The translations under genes were made by a program, and so were the position numbers. The notes under the pieces were generated by a model. The model ran no database searches. It saw nothing but the letters and a program-made list of their open reading frames with translations, and was not told where the DNA came from. A stretch of DNA of 64,000 bases, taken from contig CP096137.1 in NCBI GenBank assembly GCA_023213235.1, positions 755,587-819,586 on the forward strand, given 5' to 3'. Below, one piece after another: positions 21,648 to 32,132 of this stretch. This DNA is from Elusimicrobiota bacterium (GTDB taxonomy: Bacteria > Elusimicrobiota > Elusimicrobia > UBA1565 > UBA9628). Numbering within the stretch: the stretch's first letter is position 1; every line of letters begins with the position of its first letter.

Positions 21648-22331
21648 ATGCCGTACTACGTCCACGAAGAGGGCCGAACGCTCGGCCCTTTCGAGGCCCG
21701 CGAGCTCGTGCTGCGCCCCGGCTTCAAGGGGACGACGCTCGTCTGCCCGGCGGGGGCGACGTCGGCCGACGCCTGGAAGCAGGCGTCGGCCTTCCCCGAC
21801 GTGGCGAAGGCGCTGGACCCGAACTCGAGCGGCATCTTCCTGACCGCGGCCCCGCCGCGCGTCGACGCCGAGCCGCCGCCTCCGGCGCCCGCGCCGGCCG
21901 CGGCGCCGGCCGCCGCGCCCGGCGACGAGGGACCGAAGCCGGGCAAGCCCGCGGACAAGCTGCTGATGATCGTCGACGACGACGAGGCCGTGCGCTCCTT
22001 CATCGAGACCTGCGCGACGATGCAGGGCTTCCGCGTGCTGACCGCCGTCGACGGAAACGACGCCGTCGCCAAGCTCCAGTCGATGGTCCCCGACCTCATC
22101 ATCACCGACCTGATGATGCCCGGCCTCGGCGGCTACGAGTTCCTGCGCACGCTGCAGGGGTCGGGCAACTCGCGCATTCCGATCTTCATCATCACCGGCT
22201 CCGCCCTCGACGACTCGACGATCAAGATGATCCGCGCCGAGGCGAACGTGCTCGAGTTCGTGCAGAAGCCGGTGAAGATCGCGAAGTTCGTCGCGGCTCT
22301 GCATAAGACGCTCAAAACGGCGCCCGTGTGA
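21648..22331 (+). CDS. GYF-like domain fused to a receiver domain
   Basis: 227 aa. Residues 1-60 (YYVHEEGRTLGPFEARELV) match the GYF_2-type domain, which binds proline-rich peptides. A Pro/Ala linker of about 25 residues leads to a complete CheY-like receiver with MIVDDDEAV, the phospho-Asp in IITDLMMPG and the Lys in VQKPVK. No output domain. Overlaps the next gene by 4 nt (GTGTGA). The linker itself might be bound by the GYF part. Cognate kinase unknown. Confidence 0.75.
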   Translation: MPYYVHEEGRTLGPFEARELVLRPGFKGTTLVCPAGATSADAWKQASAFPDVAKALDPNSSGIFLTAAPPRVDAEPPPPAPAPAAAPAAAPGDEGPKPGKPADKLLMIVDDDEAVRSFIETCATMQGFRVLTAVDGNDAVAKLQSMVPDLIITDLMMPGLGGYEFLRTLQGSGNSRIPIFIITGSALDDSTIKMIRAEANVLEFVQKPVKIAKFVAALHKTLKTAPV

Positions 22332-22876
22332 GCGCGCGGACCAGGCTCGTGACCGTTCTGCAGAACGCCTACTCCGGAGAATACGCCGCCTCGCTCGCGT
22401 ACGGCGGCCATGCGCGGTCGGTCTCGGATCCCGGCGAGCGCGCGGAAATCCTGGCGATCCTCGATCAGGAGCTCGAGCATCGCGGCTTCGTCGGCGGGAT
22501 GCTGTCGGCGCTCGGCGCCGCGCCCGACCCGTTCAAGGAGCGCCTGATGACGGTCGTCGGGACGACGATTTCGTGCCTCTGCCGGATCGGCGGCTGGTTC
22601 ATCCCGATGTACGGCGCCGGCAAGCTCGAGGCGGGGAACATCGTCGAGTACGAGGTCGCCGCGGCGCTCGCGCGCGAGGCCGGGCACCCCGAGCTCGTCG
22701 AATGCCTTCTCCACATGGCCGAGATCGAGTGGGACCACGAGAAGTATTTCAGGGACAAGACGCTGTCGAGCGCCTGGTGCCGGGTTGTTCCCCTATGGCC
22801 CGCGCCGCCGCCGCGGGCGGACATCCGCGCGAACTTCGCCCGCGGGGCTACTTCGCGACGCGGCGCAGCAGCTTGA
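22328..22876 (+). CDS. Ferritin-like di-iron protein
   Basis: 182 aa, GTG start overlapping the receiver gene. Four-helix ferritin-like pattern with paired carboxylates and His: SGEYAASLAYGGHA, LDQELEHRGF, NIVEYEVAAAL and MAEIEWDHEKYF. This spacing resembles the COQ7/MiaE/rubrerythrin-like group rather than true ferritin. The last 30 residues are Arg/Ala-rich and overlap the convergent gene, so the real C-terminus may be slightly different. Substrate unknown. Confidence 0.6.
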   Translation: MSARTRLVTVLQNAYSGEYAASLAYGGHARSVSDPGERAEILAILDQELEHRGFVGGMLSALGAAPDPFKERLMTVVGTTISCLCRIGGWFIPMYGAGKLEAGNIVEYEVAAALAREAGHPELVECLLHMAEIEWDHEKYFRDKTLSSAWCRVVPLWPAPPPRADIRANFARGATSRRGAAA

Positions 22877-23252
22877 GGCGGGACGCGAACGAATGGCGCT
22901 CGGAGAGCGTCGCCTCGGGCCGCTCGAGCAGGGCCTTGAGGATGTCGCGGCACTCGTCGTGGCGGCCGAGGCGCGAGAGGTAGTCGGCCTTGCGGAACGA
23001 AGCCTGGAAGCGCGAGAGGCGGTTCTCGATTACGGCCGCGCGGTCCAGCGTCTTGAGCGCGGCGGCGGAGTCCTTGATGCGCTCGTAGGCCTGCGAGAGC
23101 TGGAGCAGGACGCGCACGCGGTCGAGATCGGGCAGGTCTTCGGCGGCCAGGGACTCCAGCTCGGCGGCCAGCGCGCGGTCGTCGCCCGCGGCGGTCAGCT
23201 TGTCGATGCTCTCGGTGCGGCCGCGGAACTCGTCGAAGTCCATCGCGGCCAT
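22848..23252 (-). CDS. Helical TPR-like protein
   Basis: 134 aa, no signal peptide, all-helical. Two degenerate TPR-like pairs are visible (VRVLLQLSQAYERIKD, FRKADYLSRLGRHDECRD). Probably a protein-protein adaptor. The 3' end overlaps the ferritin-like gene by 29 nt on the other strand. No specific function recognised. Confidence 0.5.
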   Translation of the reverse strand: MAAMDFDEFRGRTESIDKLTAAGDDRALAAELESLAAEDLPDLDRVRVLLQLSQAYERIKDSAAALKTLDRAAVIENRLSRFQASFRKADYLSRLGRHDECRDILKALLERPEATLSERHSFASRLKLLRRVAK

Positions 23253-23268
23253 TATACCGAAACCCGCG

Positions 23269-24262
23269 TCAGAGATTCGGCGGGTCGACGATGCCGGCCT
23301 GGTTCTTGTCGAGTTGGACCCTCTCCGCGCCGGCCTCGTCCGCGCTGAGGACGCGCAGGTGGGTCTGCTCGAAGTTGACGGCCGCGCGGCCGTGGGAGGA
23401 AAGGCGGACCTTCCACGTCACCGTGGCCGTCTCGCCGGGCGCCAAGGACGCGATGCGGCTCGTCTGCAGGGGGCCGACGGCGCGCCGGCGGCGCCCGAGG
23501 CCTCGAAGTCCTCCTGCTGTCCGGTCACCGTCAGGCCCGTCAGCGGCTCGGTCCCGTCGTTGCGGATCGAGACCTGGATGGAGAGCAGGTCGCCGGCGAA
23601 GTACAGCGGCAGCTCGCGCATGAGCTGCTCGGGAATCTGCCCCTTGTTGGGGATCAGGCGCTCGTAGCCGTCCGAGAGGCGCACGCGGAAGCCCTTCGCG
23701 TCGCCTTGCGTCATGCCGACGGGATTGAGGTAGTCGACGCGCGCCTTGACGGGGCCCTCGCCGACCCAGTCGCCGGTGAAGCGCTCGCGCATCGGCTTGA
23801 GCTCGGTGCGGTACTGCAGCACGGAGGAGATCTGCGCGGCGAGGCCGGCCGCGAGCAGGCGGCGCCCCTCCATCGAGATCAGCATGCGGTCGACGGGCGG
23901 CTCCGGCGCCGCGGGCAGGGCGGCGACGGCGACGAACTCGGTGCGGGCGAGGCGCGAGAGCGCGTGCAGCGCCTCCGGAGACGGCGCCTCGTCGCGCGGC
24001 TCGAGCCGCGCGTTCAGCCGCTCGACGGCCCACGCGGCGACGACGCGGGCCGACGCGAGCCAGCTCTCGCCTTTGGGGGCCTTCTTCACCGGAGGATTCG
24101 CGATCCGGCCGGTCCCCGGCAGGGGCATCGGGGTCATGCGGCCGGGCGGGGGAGCATCGCGCCGCGCATCAAAGCGGGGGCGAAGTCCGCGGCGCCGACG
24201 GACTGGACGAGAAACGCGGCGCACAGAAGGGCTGAAAACGAGGAGCGGAGCGTTCGGCGCAT
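23269..24262 (-). CDS. Secreted protein with Ig-like (CARDB-type) C-terminal domain
   Basis: About 331 aa. Signal peptide (SSFSALLCAAFLVQSVGA), a central helical region, then beta-rich sequence ending in an Ig-like module (LSIQVSIRNDGTEPLTGLTV, APGETATVTWKV), as in CARDB domains of surface proteins. Two bases are missing, in the G5 runs at 24148-24152 and 23469-23473. An upstream TATACT and a GAGAGG ribosome site support the ATG at 24262. Role unknown. Confidence 0.6.
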
Positions 24263-24333
24263 GGGGGTTACCTCTCGACGGGAGTATAGCCCCCGCGCGG
24301 CCCCGGCGCCATATCCTGTCGGCAAAAATACGG

Positions 24334-24339
24334 TAAAAT
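24334..24339 (+). promoter_or_regulatory. -10 box for the receiver gene pair, leaderless layout
   Basis: TAAAAT ends 7 nt before the ATG at 24347. The earlier in-frame ATG at 24338 overlaps this box and so is unlikely to be the start. Confidence 0.4.
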
Positions 24340-24346
24340 GGGGCCC

Positions 24347-24754
24347 ATGACGCCTCCCTCCGAAACGCCCAAGCTCGTGCTCGTCATCGACGACGACGAC
24401 GGAATCCGCGAGCTGTTGACCTTTCTCGTCAAGAAGGAGGGCTTCCGCTCGGAGAGCGCCGTCGACGGCGAGGACGGCTACCGCAAGGCCGAGGCGCTGT
24501 CGCCCGACCTCATCGTCCTCGATCTGATGATGCCGCGCTACGGCGGGTTCGAGGTCCTGCGCCAGCTGCAGGCGGGCGGGCTCGCGAAGACACCGATCGT
24601 CGTCGTCACCGGGCGCTACACCGACCGTTCGACGGCCGAGATGATCCGCCAGGAGTCGAACGTCGTCGATTTCCTGGAGAAGCCGCTGAAGCCCGCGGCC
24701 TTCGCCGCCGTTCTCGCGCGCCTGCTCGGTCCGCGCGCGCCGGAGGCCGCGTGA
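24347..24754 (+). CDS. Single-domain response regulator
   Basis: 135 aa, receiver domain only. Acid pocket VIDDDDG, phospho-Asp in IVLDLMMPRYGG, Thr in VVTGRY and Lys in LEKPLKP are all present, so it should be phosphorylatable. Overlaps the next receiver gene by 4 nt. Such CheY-like proteins pass phosphate to partners by protein contact; the kinase is not in the neighbourhood. Confidence 0.85.
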   Translation: MTPPSETPKLVLVIDDDDGIRELLTFLVKKEGFRSESAVDGEDGYRKAEALSPDLIVLDLMMPRYGGFEVLRQLQAGGLAKTPIVVVTGRYTDRSTAEMIRQESNVVDFLEKPLKPAAFAAVLARLLGPRAPEAA

Positions 24755-25155
24755 GCCCCGCCGCGGCGTCGACCAAGCTCGTGCTCCTCGTCGACGACGA
24801 CGAGACCTTGCTCGACCTGATGACGCACCTGCTCAAGGCCGAGGGCTTCCGCACGGAGCGCGCCGTCGACGGCGTCGAGGCGCTGCGCAAGGTCGAGGCC
24901 CTCAAGCCCGACGCGATCCTGCTCGACTTCATGCTGCCGGAGCTCGGCGGCCTCGAGGCCGCGCGCGAGCTCAACAAGCGCGGCTACGGCCACGTGCCGA
25001 TCGTCGCGATCACGGGCCGCCCGATGGACGACGAGTCGATCGCGGCCGTGAAGGCCGAGGGCAACATCAAGGAGTTCCTTCTCAAGCCCGTCAAGACCGC
25101 GCAGGTCGCGGAGATCCTCCACCGCCTGCTCGGCACGGAGCCCGCGGCCGAATGA
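24751..25155 (+). CDS. Single-domain response regulator (second of a pair)
   Basis: 134 aa, GTG start overlapping the preceding stop. Complete receiver: LVDDDET, phospho-Asp in ILLDFMLPELGG, Thr in AITGRP, Lys in LLKPVK. About half its positions match the preceding receiver, so the pair probably arose by tandem duplication. Confidence 0.85.
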   Translation: MSPAAASTKLVLLVDDDETLLDLMTHLLKAEGFRTERAVDGVEALRKVEALKPDAILLDFMLPELGGLEAARELNKRGYGHVPIVAITGRPMDDESIAAVKAEGNIKEFLLKPVKTAQVAEILHRLLGTEPAAE

Positions 25156-25610
25156 GCCCCGGGCGCCGAGCCGTCCTGACGGCCGTCGCGCTGGCCGCCG
25201 CCGTCTACGGGGCCGCGCGCGCCGACCTGTGGCTGCGCGCGCGCTCGGCCTACCTCGAGGGCGAGAAGTGGTCGCAATGGGCGGCCAAGCCCGAGCTCAA
25301 GAAGGCGCATTTCGACGCCGAGCTCGCCGCGCGCGAGGCGGAGCTCAAGCGCGAGCTCGAGGCGGGCACTCTCGACCGCGCCGCGTTCGAGCGCAAGGCG
25401 GGGCTCGCGCGCTTCGAGCGCGACCAGGCCGTCGCCGAGAGCTCGCTGAAGTACGCGTATGTCTGGTATCAGACCGCCGCCGAGCTGTTCAGCCCGCCGG
25501 AGAACCGCTGGAGCGTCCTCGCCCGGGCGAAGATGGGCGAGACGCGCGAGCTCTGGAAGAAGGAGCTCGCCGCGCGCAAGGTCCCCTACCAAGACTACAT
25601 GCTGGAGTAG
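25152..25610 (+). CDS. Membrane-anchored helical protein of unknown function
   Basis: 152 aa; the ATG overlaps the stop of the receiver gene. One N-terminal membrane helix, then charged helices. The C-terminal part (YAYVWYQTAAELFSPPENRW) is distinctive but matches no family I know. Probably co-expressed with the receivers upstream and the membrane protease downstream. Confidence 0.55.
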   Translation: MSPGRRAVLTAVALAAAVYGAARADLWLRARSAYLEGEKWSQWAAKPELKKAHFDAELAAREAELKRELEAGTLDRAAFERKAGLARFERDQAVAESSLKYAYVWYQTAAELFSPPENRWSVLARAKMGETRELWKKELAARKVPYQDYMLE

Positions 25611-25611
25611 C

Positions 25612-26355
25612 GTGCTCCGTCTCCTGATCGGCGCCGCGCTCCTCCCGCTCTCCGCTTCGCTCGCCTGGGCCGCGGCCAAGACCTTGGCCGGCGTCGCCGT
25701 CGGCTCCTCGACGGCGGCCCCGTTCGCCGCCGGGCTCGGCCTCGCGTTCGCGGGCTGGGCGATGTCGCGCTGGCTGTTCCTCGATCCCGTCGGGCCCGCG
25801 GGCTGGGCGCCGCGGCTGACGCGCTGGTGCCACGTGCTGGCCCACGAGCTCACGCACGCGATGGCCGCGTGGGCGACCGGCGGCAGCGTGTACGCGATCT
25901 CCGTCGGGGAGAAGGAAGGGCACGTCGACCTCTCGCACTCGAACGCCTTCGTCGCGCTCGCGCCGTACTGCGTGCCCTTTTACGCGCTGGCCGTCGCCGT
26001 CGGGTACCGGCTGCTGCTGTGGTCGCGTCCCGACGCCGGCGGCGAGTCGCTGTTCCTGCTCCTTCTCGGCGCGGCGCTCGGCGGACATCTGCTGTTTACG
26101 TGGGATTCCCTCACTCAGACGCGGCAGCCCGACCTCGACGCGGCGGGCGGGGTGCTGTTCTCGCTGTCGCTGATCGCGTGCGCGAACTCGCTCATGCTGC
26201 TCATTCTCTTGAAGGCCCTGTTTCCCCAGGCGGTGCCGCTCCTCGCCAGGCTGAAGGAGGCCGGCTCGCTCACCGGACGCTTCTGGACCTTCGCCTGGGT
26301 CTCGGGCGGCCGGCCCGCGCTGGCCGCGGCCAAGAGCCGGGCGCTCGCATGGTGA
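25612..26355 (+). CDS. Membrane metalloprotease-like protein (M50-type HExxH)
   Basis: 247 aa with about six membrane helices. HELTH at residues 78-82 in a hydrophobic context (HVLAHELTHAMAAWATGG) is the zinc site of M50/site-2-protease-like enzymes. The second zinc ligand, usually an Asp on a later helix, may be the D of LLFTWDSL. GTG start, 1 nt after the preceding stop. Substrate unknown; cleavage of a membrane-bound regulator or lipoprotein signal is possible. Confidence 0.6.
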   Translation: MLRLLIGAALLPLSASLAWAAAKTLAGVAVGSSTAAPFAAGLGLAFAGWAMSRWLFLDPVGPAGWAPRLTRWCHVLAHELTHAMAAWATGGSVYAISVGEKEGHVDLSHSNAFVALAPYCVPFYALAVAVGYRLLLWSRPDAGGESLFLLLLGAALGGHLLFTWDSLTQTRQPDLDAAGGVLFSLSLIACANSLMLLILLKALFPQAVPLLARLKEAGSLTGRFWTFAWVSGGRPALAAAKSRALAW

Positions 26356-26945
26356 GCCCCGAGCTGCGCCGCGAGTTCGCGCGCAAGGCGTTCCACATGC
26401 TCTCGCTCGCGTATCTCGGCGCTTTCTGGGTGATCGGCTGGCCCGCGATCAAGACCTGGATGTACGTCTGGCTCGCGGTCGTGTTCGCCGTCGAGACCGC
26501 GCGCCTGAAGATTCCCGTGATCGAGCGCGCGCTCGTCGGCTTCTTCGAGGGCCTGATCCGCGACACGGAGCGCCGCCATTACAGCGGGATCATCCACACG
26601 ACCGCGGGCTCGCTCGCGGCGATGCTCATCGCTCGCGGCGACCCGGCGATCGTCTCCGCGGCGATCCTGCAGCTCGCCCTCGGCGACGCGGCGAGCGCGC
26701 TGGTCGGCAAGGCGTTCGGGCGCACGAAGATCCTCGGCGGGAAGAAATCCCTCGAGGGCTCGCTCGCGGGCTTCGCCGTCGGCTACGCCGCGGCGCTCGC
26801 GTGCGGAATCCGCCCCGGCGCGGCGCTCGCCGCCGCCGCCGCCGGCGCGCTGGCCGAGCTCCTGCCGACGACGCCCTACGTCAACGACAACATGACGATC
26901 CCGATCGCGTCGGCGCTGGCGCTCGTGCTCCTGGGGGCGCGATGA
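26349..26945 (+). CDS. Dolichol/phytol kinase-like CTP-dependent membrane enzyme
   Basis: 198 aa, about six helices. RKAFHMLSL near the start and LGDAASALVGKAFG...KKSLEGSLAGF are the conserved blocks of the SEC59/phytol-kinase/CDP-alcohol group that phosphorylates polyprenyl or related alcohols with CTP. Overlaps the protease gene by 7 nt and the glycosyltransferase gene by 4 nt, which fits a role in polyprenyl-phosphate supply for glycosylation. Confidence 0.75.
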   Translation: MVSPELRREFARKAFHMLSLAYLGAFWVIGWPAIKTWMYVWLAVVFAVETARLKIPVIERALVGFFEGLIRDTERRHYSGIIHTTAGSLAAMLIARGDPAIVSAAILQLALGDAASALVGKAFGRTKILGGKKSLEGSLAGFAVGYAAALACGIRPGAALAAAAAGALAELLPTTPYVNDNMTIPIASALALVLLGAR

Positions 26946-28055
26946 GCCGCCGGGTCGCGATGGCGGCGCGCCGGGTCCAGGGACTCAGCGGCGCCGCGCG
27001 CATGATCATCGAGCACTCGCGCCGCCTCGTCCAGGCCGATTGGCAGGTCGAGATCTTTTCCGAAAAGCTCGACGTCGAGGCGATCAAGCAGGCCGGCGCG
27101 ACGCCGCGCTGGGTCCCGGGCTGGCCGTGGGGCTCGTGGCTCAAGCGCCGCGCGTTCGCCGCGGCCGCGGGCGGGATGACGAAGGGCTTCGACCTCGTGC
27201 ACGGCCACGGCGACCTGCTCGGCCAGGACGTCCTGAGCCTCCACAATTGCGTGCACGCCGCGCACGAGGCCGTCCACGGCCGTCCTCTGCCGGCGTCCGA
27301 CGCCGTCGGGCGCATGCACTCGCTCCAGCTCGAGAACCGCCTGTTCCGCGTCCTCGTGGCCAACTCCGAGCTCATGAAAAAGGACGTCGTGACGCGGTTC
27401 GCCGTGCCGGAGGACATGATCGAAGTCATCTACCCCGGCTTCGACACGTGCCGCTTCAACGCGGGCTCGCGCGAGGATCTCGGGCCCGCGATGAGGGCGG
27501 AGCTCGGCGTCGCGACGGACGCCGTGCTGTACGGCCTCGTGACCTCCGGCGACTTCGAGAAGCGCGGCCTGCCGGCCTTCCTGCGCGCGTTCGCCTCCGC
27601 GGCCCGCGCGAACCCCGCCGCGCGCGCGCTCGTCGTCGGCAAGGAGTCGCGGCCCGGGCCCTACCGCGCGCTCGCGCGCGAGCTCGGCGTCGCGGAGCGC
27701 GTGCTCTTCCGCGATCCGATGCCCGAGGTCTGGCGCTTCTACCACGCGCTCGACGTCTACGTCCATCCCGCGCGCTGGGAGGAGTTCGGCATGAGCGTGC
27801 TCGAGGCGCTGGCGTGCGGCCTGCCCGTGATCACGGGCGCCCGCGTCGGAGCGGCCGAGCTGCTGAGGGGGAGGCGCGCGAGTTCGTCCTGCCCGACCTC
27901 TCGCCGGAGCCCCTCGCCGCGGCGATGACGGCCCTCTCGGACCCGGCGCGGCGCGCGCGGCTCGGCGCCCTGGGCCCGGCGGCCGCCGCGCCGTGCGCGT
28001 GGGACCGCGGCGGCGCGGCGCTCGGCGCTCTCTACGACCGGCTCGTAAAAAGTAG
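26942..28055 (+). CDS. Family 4 glycosyltransferase
   Basis: About 371 aa, GT-B fold. N-terminal acceptor domain, then the donor domain with VTSGDFEKRGLPAFLRAF and the nucleotide-sugar signature HPARWEEFGMSVLEALACG (E-x7-E). Missing bases: one in the G5 run at 27867-27871 and one in the A5 run at 28047-28051. The second makes the gene appear fused to the following AsmA-like gene; adding an A gives a normal stop (VKK, TAG at 28053). Substrate not predictable, but the neighbours suggest envelope glycan work. Confidence 0.8.
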
Positions 28056-28068
28056 AATCTCCTTCCTT

Positions 28069-30305
28069 ATGAGCTCCATGGAGTCCCTGAAAAGGGCCCT
28101 GCGCCTGCTCCTCGCCGCCTTCCGGACCGTCCTGCGCGGTTTCGGCCTCTCGTTCATCGTTCTGGCCCTCCTGCTCGCCGCCGCCGCCTTCTACGCACAG
28201 CGCCGCTTCGGCCCCGAGGAGGCGCGCGAGCTCGCGATCGCCCAGCTCCAGGCCCTGCTCCACCGAGAGGTCGCCATTGAGCGCATGATCCTGACGCCGC
28301 GCGGCTTCAAGATCCGCGGCCTCAAGGTCCGCCGCGCCGACCCGACGCAGGGCGACCAGCTCGTCTGCGACACGGCGCTCGTGACGGTCAGGCTGCGGCC
28401 GCTCCTGCGCCGCCGGCTCGAGTTCGACACCGTGCGCCTGGAGTCCCCGCAGATCGACCTGCGCCGCGAGGCGGACGGCTCGTGGGACATCGCCGACGTC
28501 TTCGCCTCGTCGGCGACGCGCCGCGGCGGCGCGCTGCCGCTGGCGCTGGCCTCCGCCGAGACGATCGTCGAGGACGGCGTCCTGCGCGTCGACGACCGGC
28601 GCCGCGCGCGCAAGATCTCCTTCGAGCGCCTGTCGCTGCGCGCCGACGGCTTCGACCAGGACCGGGCCTTCCCGCTCGCGGTGTCCTTCGTCAACGCGGT
28701 GACGTTCGGCACGCGCACGCTGACGACGAGCGTCTCCGCCGAGGGCAGCATGGACCTCGCCGGCCTGCGCTGGTCGAGCGCGACGGCGCGCGCGGACCGC
28801 TTCACGGCGGAGGCCGACGGGGTCCAGGTCTCCGGCAAGGGCTCGGTCGCGGGCTTCGCGCGTCCCGTCTTCGAGTTCGACGCGTCGGTGCCGGCGCTCG
28901 GGCCCGAGCGCTGGCCGAAGATGCTCGGCCGCGACCTCCAGCTTTCCCTGCCCGCGACGAAGTGGAGCGGGCGCGTGAACTGGTCGTCGCCGCCCGTCTG
29001 GGAGATCGAGCGCCTCTCGATCGAGACGCCGGCGGGGTCCGTGACGGGCACCGGCGTCTTCGACACGACCGCCGACACGGCCGCCGTGCGCGCGCAGTTC
29101 TCGACGCGCGACACCGTCCTCGAGAAGACGGCCGACTGGCACCCGTCCTGGACCGCGCGCGCGCCGCGCGGCAAGGGCTCCCTGCACGCCACCGTCGAGG
29201 GCAAGGTCGGCGCGCTGCAGGTGAAAGACGCCGAATTGATCCTCAGAGGCTTCGCCGCCGGCTGGAAGGACCGCCGCGTCGAGGGCGTCGACCTGGACCT
29301 CTTCGCGGCCGACGAGTTCGGCCTGGTCAAGGCCTCCGTCTCGAAGGGCAAGCTCTTCGCCTACGGCAGCACCTTCGACGACCTCGCGGCCGCGGCCTCG
29401 ATCGCCAAGCAGACCTTGACCGTCGAGAACCTGTCGATGCGCTGGGGGAGTCGAAGCTCAAGCTGCGCGGGCGGGTCGACCGCCTGTCGGCGCCGAAGGA
29501 GGTGCTCATCTCGGGCCACCTCGACAAGCTCGTCTGGGAGGACGGGCACGCGCTCGTCAACGGCATCATCGCCTCGGTGTCGACGCGCACGATCAGCGAC
29601 GAGGAGCGCGAGAGCCGCCCCTGGGTGCGCACCTTCAAGTACGCGATCCCGAAAAGCTTCCCCGACACCGCCGTCCACCTGAAGATCACCGAGGTCAAGC
29701 AGGCGAACTTCTGGTGCAAGGACCTCGACCTGCTCTGGTACCTGCGCGGCGTCACGCCCGCGCTCGACAAGGTCGGCGGCGAGGCGCGCCTGCGCTTCGG
29801 CCCCGGTCGCGTCGCCGACATCCCGGCGGTCCAGGACTCGCACAAGATCCTGCGCGTGCTGTTCCTGCCGTTCATTTACATGCACAAGATGAACAAGTTC
29901 TCGATCCTGAGCACCGCGACGGCCTACCCCAAGACTCTCGACTTCGACCGCATCGAGAGCGAGTACTCCCTCAGCCGCGGCGTCGCCGCGATCCGCTACT
30001 TCCACGTCGGCTCCGAGCAGCTCGTCGCGTTCGCCGACGGCTCGGTCGACTTCGGGCGCGAGCAGGTCGACATGAACATCCTCACGCGCCTGCCGAAGTA
30101 CCTCGGCCCGACCTTGCCCGAGTGGTGGACCGACGAGGCCGGCGCGACGGCGATCGGCTTCCGCGTGAAGGGCGATTTGAACAAGCCGGACCTCGAGCCG
30201 CGATTCAAGAAGATAGGCGGGGATGAAATCGAGAAGAAGCTCGAGGAAGGCCGCGCCGCCGGCAAGAAGCGCTTCGAGGCGCTCGAGAAGCTCAAGACGC
30301 TCTAG
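28069..30305 (+). CDS. AsmA-like envelope protein
   Basis: About 745 aa. One N-terminal membrane helix (LSFIVLALLLAAAAFYAQRR), then a long beta-rich periplasmic region. The segment after the anchor (LHREVAIERMILTPRGFKIR, LRLRPL-type strand, VRLESPQIDLRREADGSWDI) matches the start of AsmA/TamB-type proteins, which form groove-shaped lipid bridges between the two membranes. One base is missing in the G5 run at 29444-29448. Stop is followed closely by pyrE. Confidence 0.75.
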
Positions 30306-30323
30306 ACGCAAAGGAGACCTGAC

Positions 30324-30920
30324 ATGACGCGAATGCACAAGATGGACGTGCTCGGCCTGCTGCAGGAGCACGGCGCCGTGGCGAGCGGGCACTTCCGCCT
30401 CGCGTCGGGCCTGCACACGCCGGTGTACCTGCAGCCCGCGCTGGTGCTCCAGTACCCGCACGTCGCGAGCAAGGTCGCCAAGGCGATCGCCGCCAAGTTC
30501 ACGTCCCCGGTCGACGTCGTCATCTCGACCGGCATGTCCTCCGTGGTGCTCGGCCAGGAGGTCGCGCGCGCCATGAAGTGCCGCGCGATCTTCACCGAGC
30601 GCGTCGGCGGCTCGATGGCGTTCCGCCGCGACTTCCGCCTCGAGCGCGGCGAGCGCGCGCTCGTCGTCGTCGACGTTCTGACGACGGGCCGCAGCAACGG
30701 CGAGGTCGTCGCGCTCGCGCAGGCGTACGGAGCGCGCGTGCAGGGCGTCGCCGCGATGGTGGACCGCTCGAAGGCGCCGCTGTGCCTCGGCGTGCCGGTG
30801 CGCAGCCTCATCGGCTATCCGCTCGAGGCGGCGTCGCCCGACACGTGCCCGCAGTGCGCGGCCGGCGTGCCGCTGTCGACGGCCAAGCGCGAGCTCGAGC
30901 TGGGGTCCGACGGCGAGTGA
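30324..30920 (+). CDS. pyrE: Orotate phosphoribosyltransferase
   Basis: Makes orotidine monophosphate from orotate and PRPP in pyrimidine synthesis. 198 aa. Orotate and PRPP sites visible: SGHFRLASGLHTPVYLQP, FTERVGGSMAFRR and the PRPP loop VVVDVLTTGRSN, where the usual first Asp of the acidic pair is Val. The tail CPQCAAGVPL is typical of the Thermus-like PyrE branch. An AAGGAG site precedes the start; overlaps the MFS gene by 4 nt. Confidence 0.9.
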   Translation: MTRMHKMDVLGLLQEHGAVASGHFRLASGLHTPVYLQPALVLQYPHVASKVAKAIAAKFTSPVDVVISTGMSSVVLGQEVARAMKCRAIFTERVGGSMAFRRDFRLERGERALVVVDVLTTGRSNGEVVALAQAYGARVQGVAAMVDRSKAPLCLGVPVRSLIGYPLEAASPDTCPQCAAGVPLSTAKRELELGSDGE

Positions 30921-32132
30921 CCGCCCCGAAGCGCGAGACGGCGCTCAACGCGCTCCTGCTCTGCCACGGCGTCCTCGTGGCGGGGCTCGCGCTGTCGTAT
31001 CCGTTCCTGACCCTGTACTTTCACCGCGACCGCGGCCTTCCGATGGGGCTCGCGGGGCTGGCCGTCAGCGGCGCCGTCGCGGCGGCGGCCGTCGGGCAGG
31101 CGCTCGGCGGGGAGCTCTCCGACGTCTGGGGCTGCAAGCGCGTCATGGCGCTGGCGATCGCCTTCCGCACGGCGTTCGCCGCGGGGCTCGCGGCGGCCGT
31201 CGCGGGGGCTGGCCCGTCTGGACGATCGTGGCCCTGCACGTCGGCGGCGCGGTGACGGGCAACCTGTACGGCCCCGCCGTGCGCTCGTGGATCGCCTTCG
31301 AGCACCCCGCCGGCGGGCGCGTGCACGCCTACGCGAAGCTGCGCGTCGCGCAGAACGCGGCGTGGGCGGTCGGCCCGGCGGTCGGCGGCTTCATGGCGGG
31401 GTACTCCTATCCGCTCATGTTCGCGGCGACCGCGGCGTCCTCGGCGGCCTGCCTCGCTTTCCTGTACGCGTTCGTCCCGGCGGCGCCCGCGGCGCGCTCC
31501 GAGACGGGCTTCGCCTGGGCGGGCAGCCTGGCCGCCGCGCGCGACCCGCGGTTCCTCGAGCTCGGCCTGCTCAGCCTGGCGCTCGCCTGCTCGATGTCCC
31601 AGCTCGTCGCGCCGATGTCGGTGCACGCGACGGCGCACGGCGGCCTGACGGAGACCGAGGTCGGCTTCCTGTTCGCGGTGAACGGGGCCATCGTCGTGCT
31701 CTTCCAGAAGTCGGCGACCCGGGCCGTCGCGCGCTACGCGTTGACGCGCGCGGCGGCGCTCGGCTGCGTGTTCTACCTCGCGGGCTGGTCGTGGATCGGC
31801 TTCGCGCGCGGCTGGTGGGCGCTCGCGGCGGGCATGGCCGTCGTCACGGCGGGCGAAATCGTCGTCTCCCCGAGCCTCGAGGCGCTCGCCGCGAACCTCG
31901 CGCCCGACGCGCGCAAGGGCCGCTATCTCGGATTCCACGGGCTGGCGCAGTCGTTCGGACAGGCGCTGGGGCCGCTGCTCGGGGGCCTGGGCCTCCAGCA
32001 CTTCACCGGACGCTGGACGCCCGCGCCGTGGCTGGCCGCCGGGGCGCTCGCGGGGCTGGCGGGCTGGGGCTTCTCGCGCCTGGGCCGCCGTCTCGACGAC
32101 GCCGAACAAGGATTGGTCCTACAGGAGGCCGC

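Noticed and set aside
27040..29682. An apparent fusion of a glycosyltransferase tail and an AsmA-like protein
   Set aside because: The junction lies at an A5 run, and one more A gives a normal stop. The AsmA part has its own ATG and membrane anchor.
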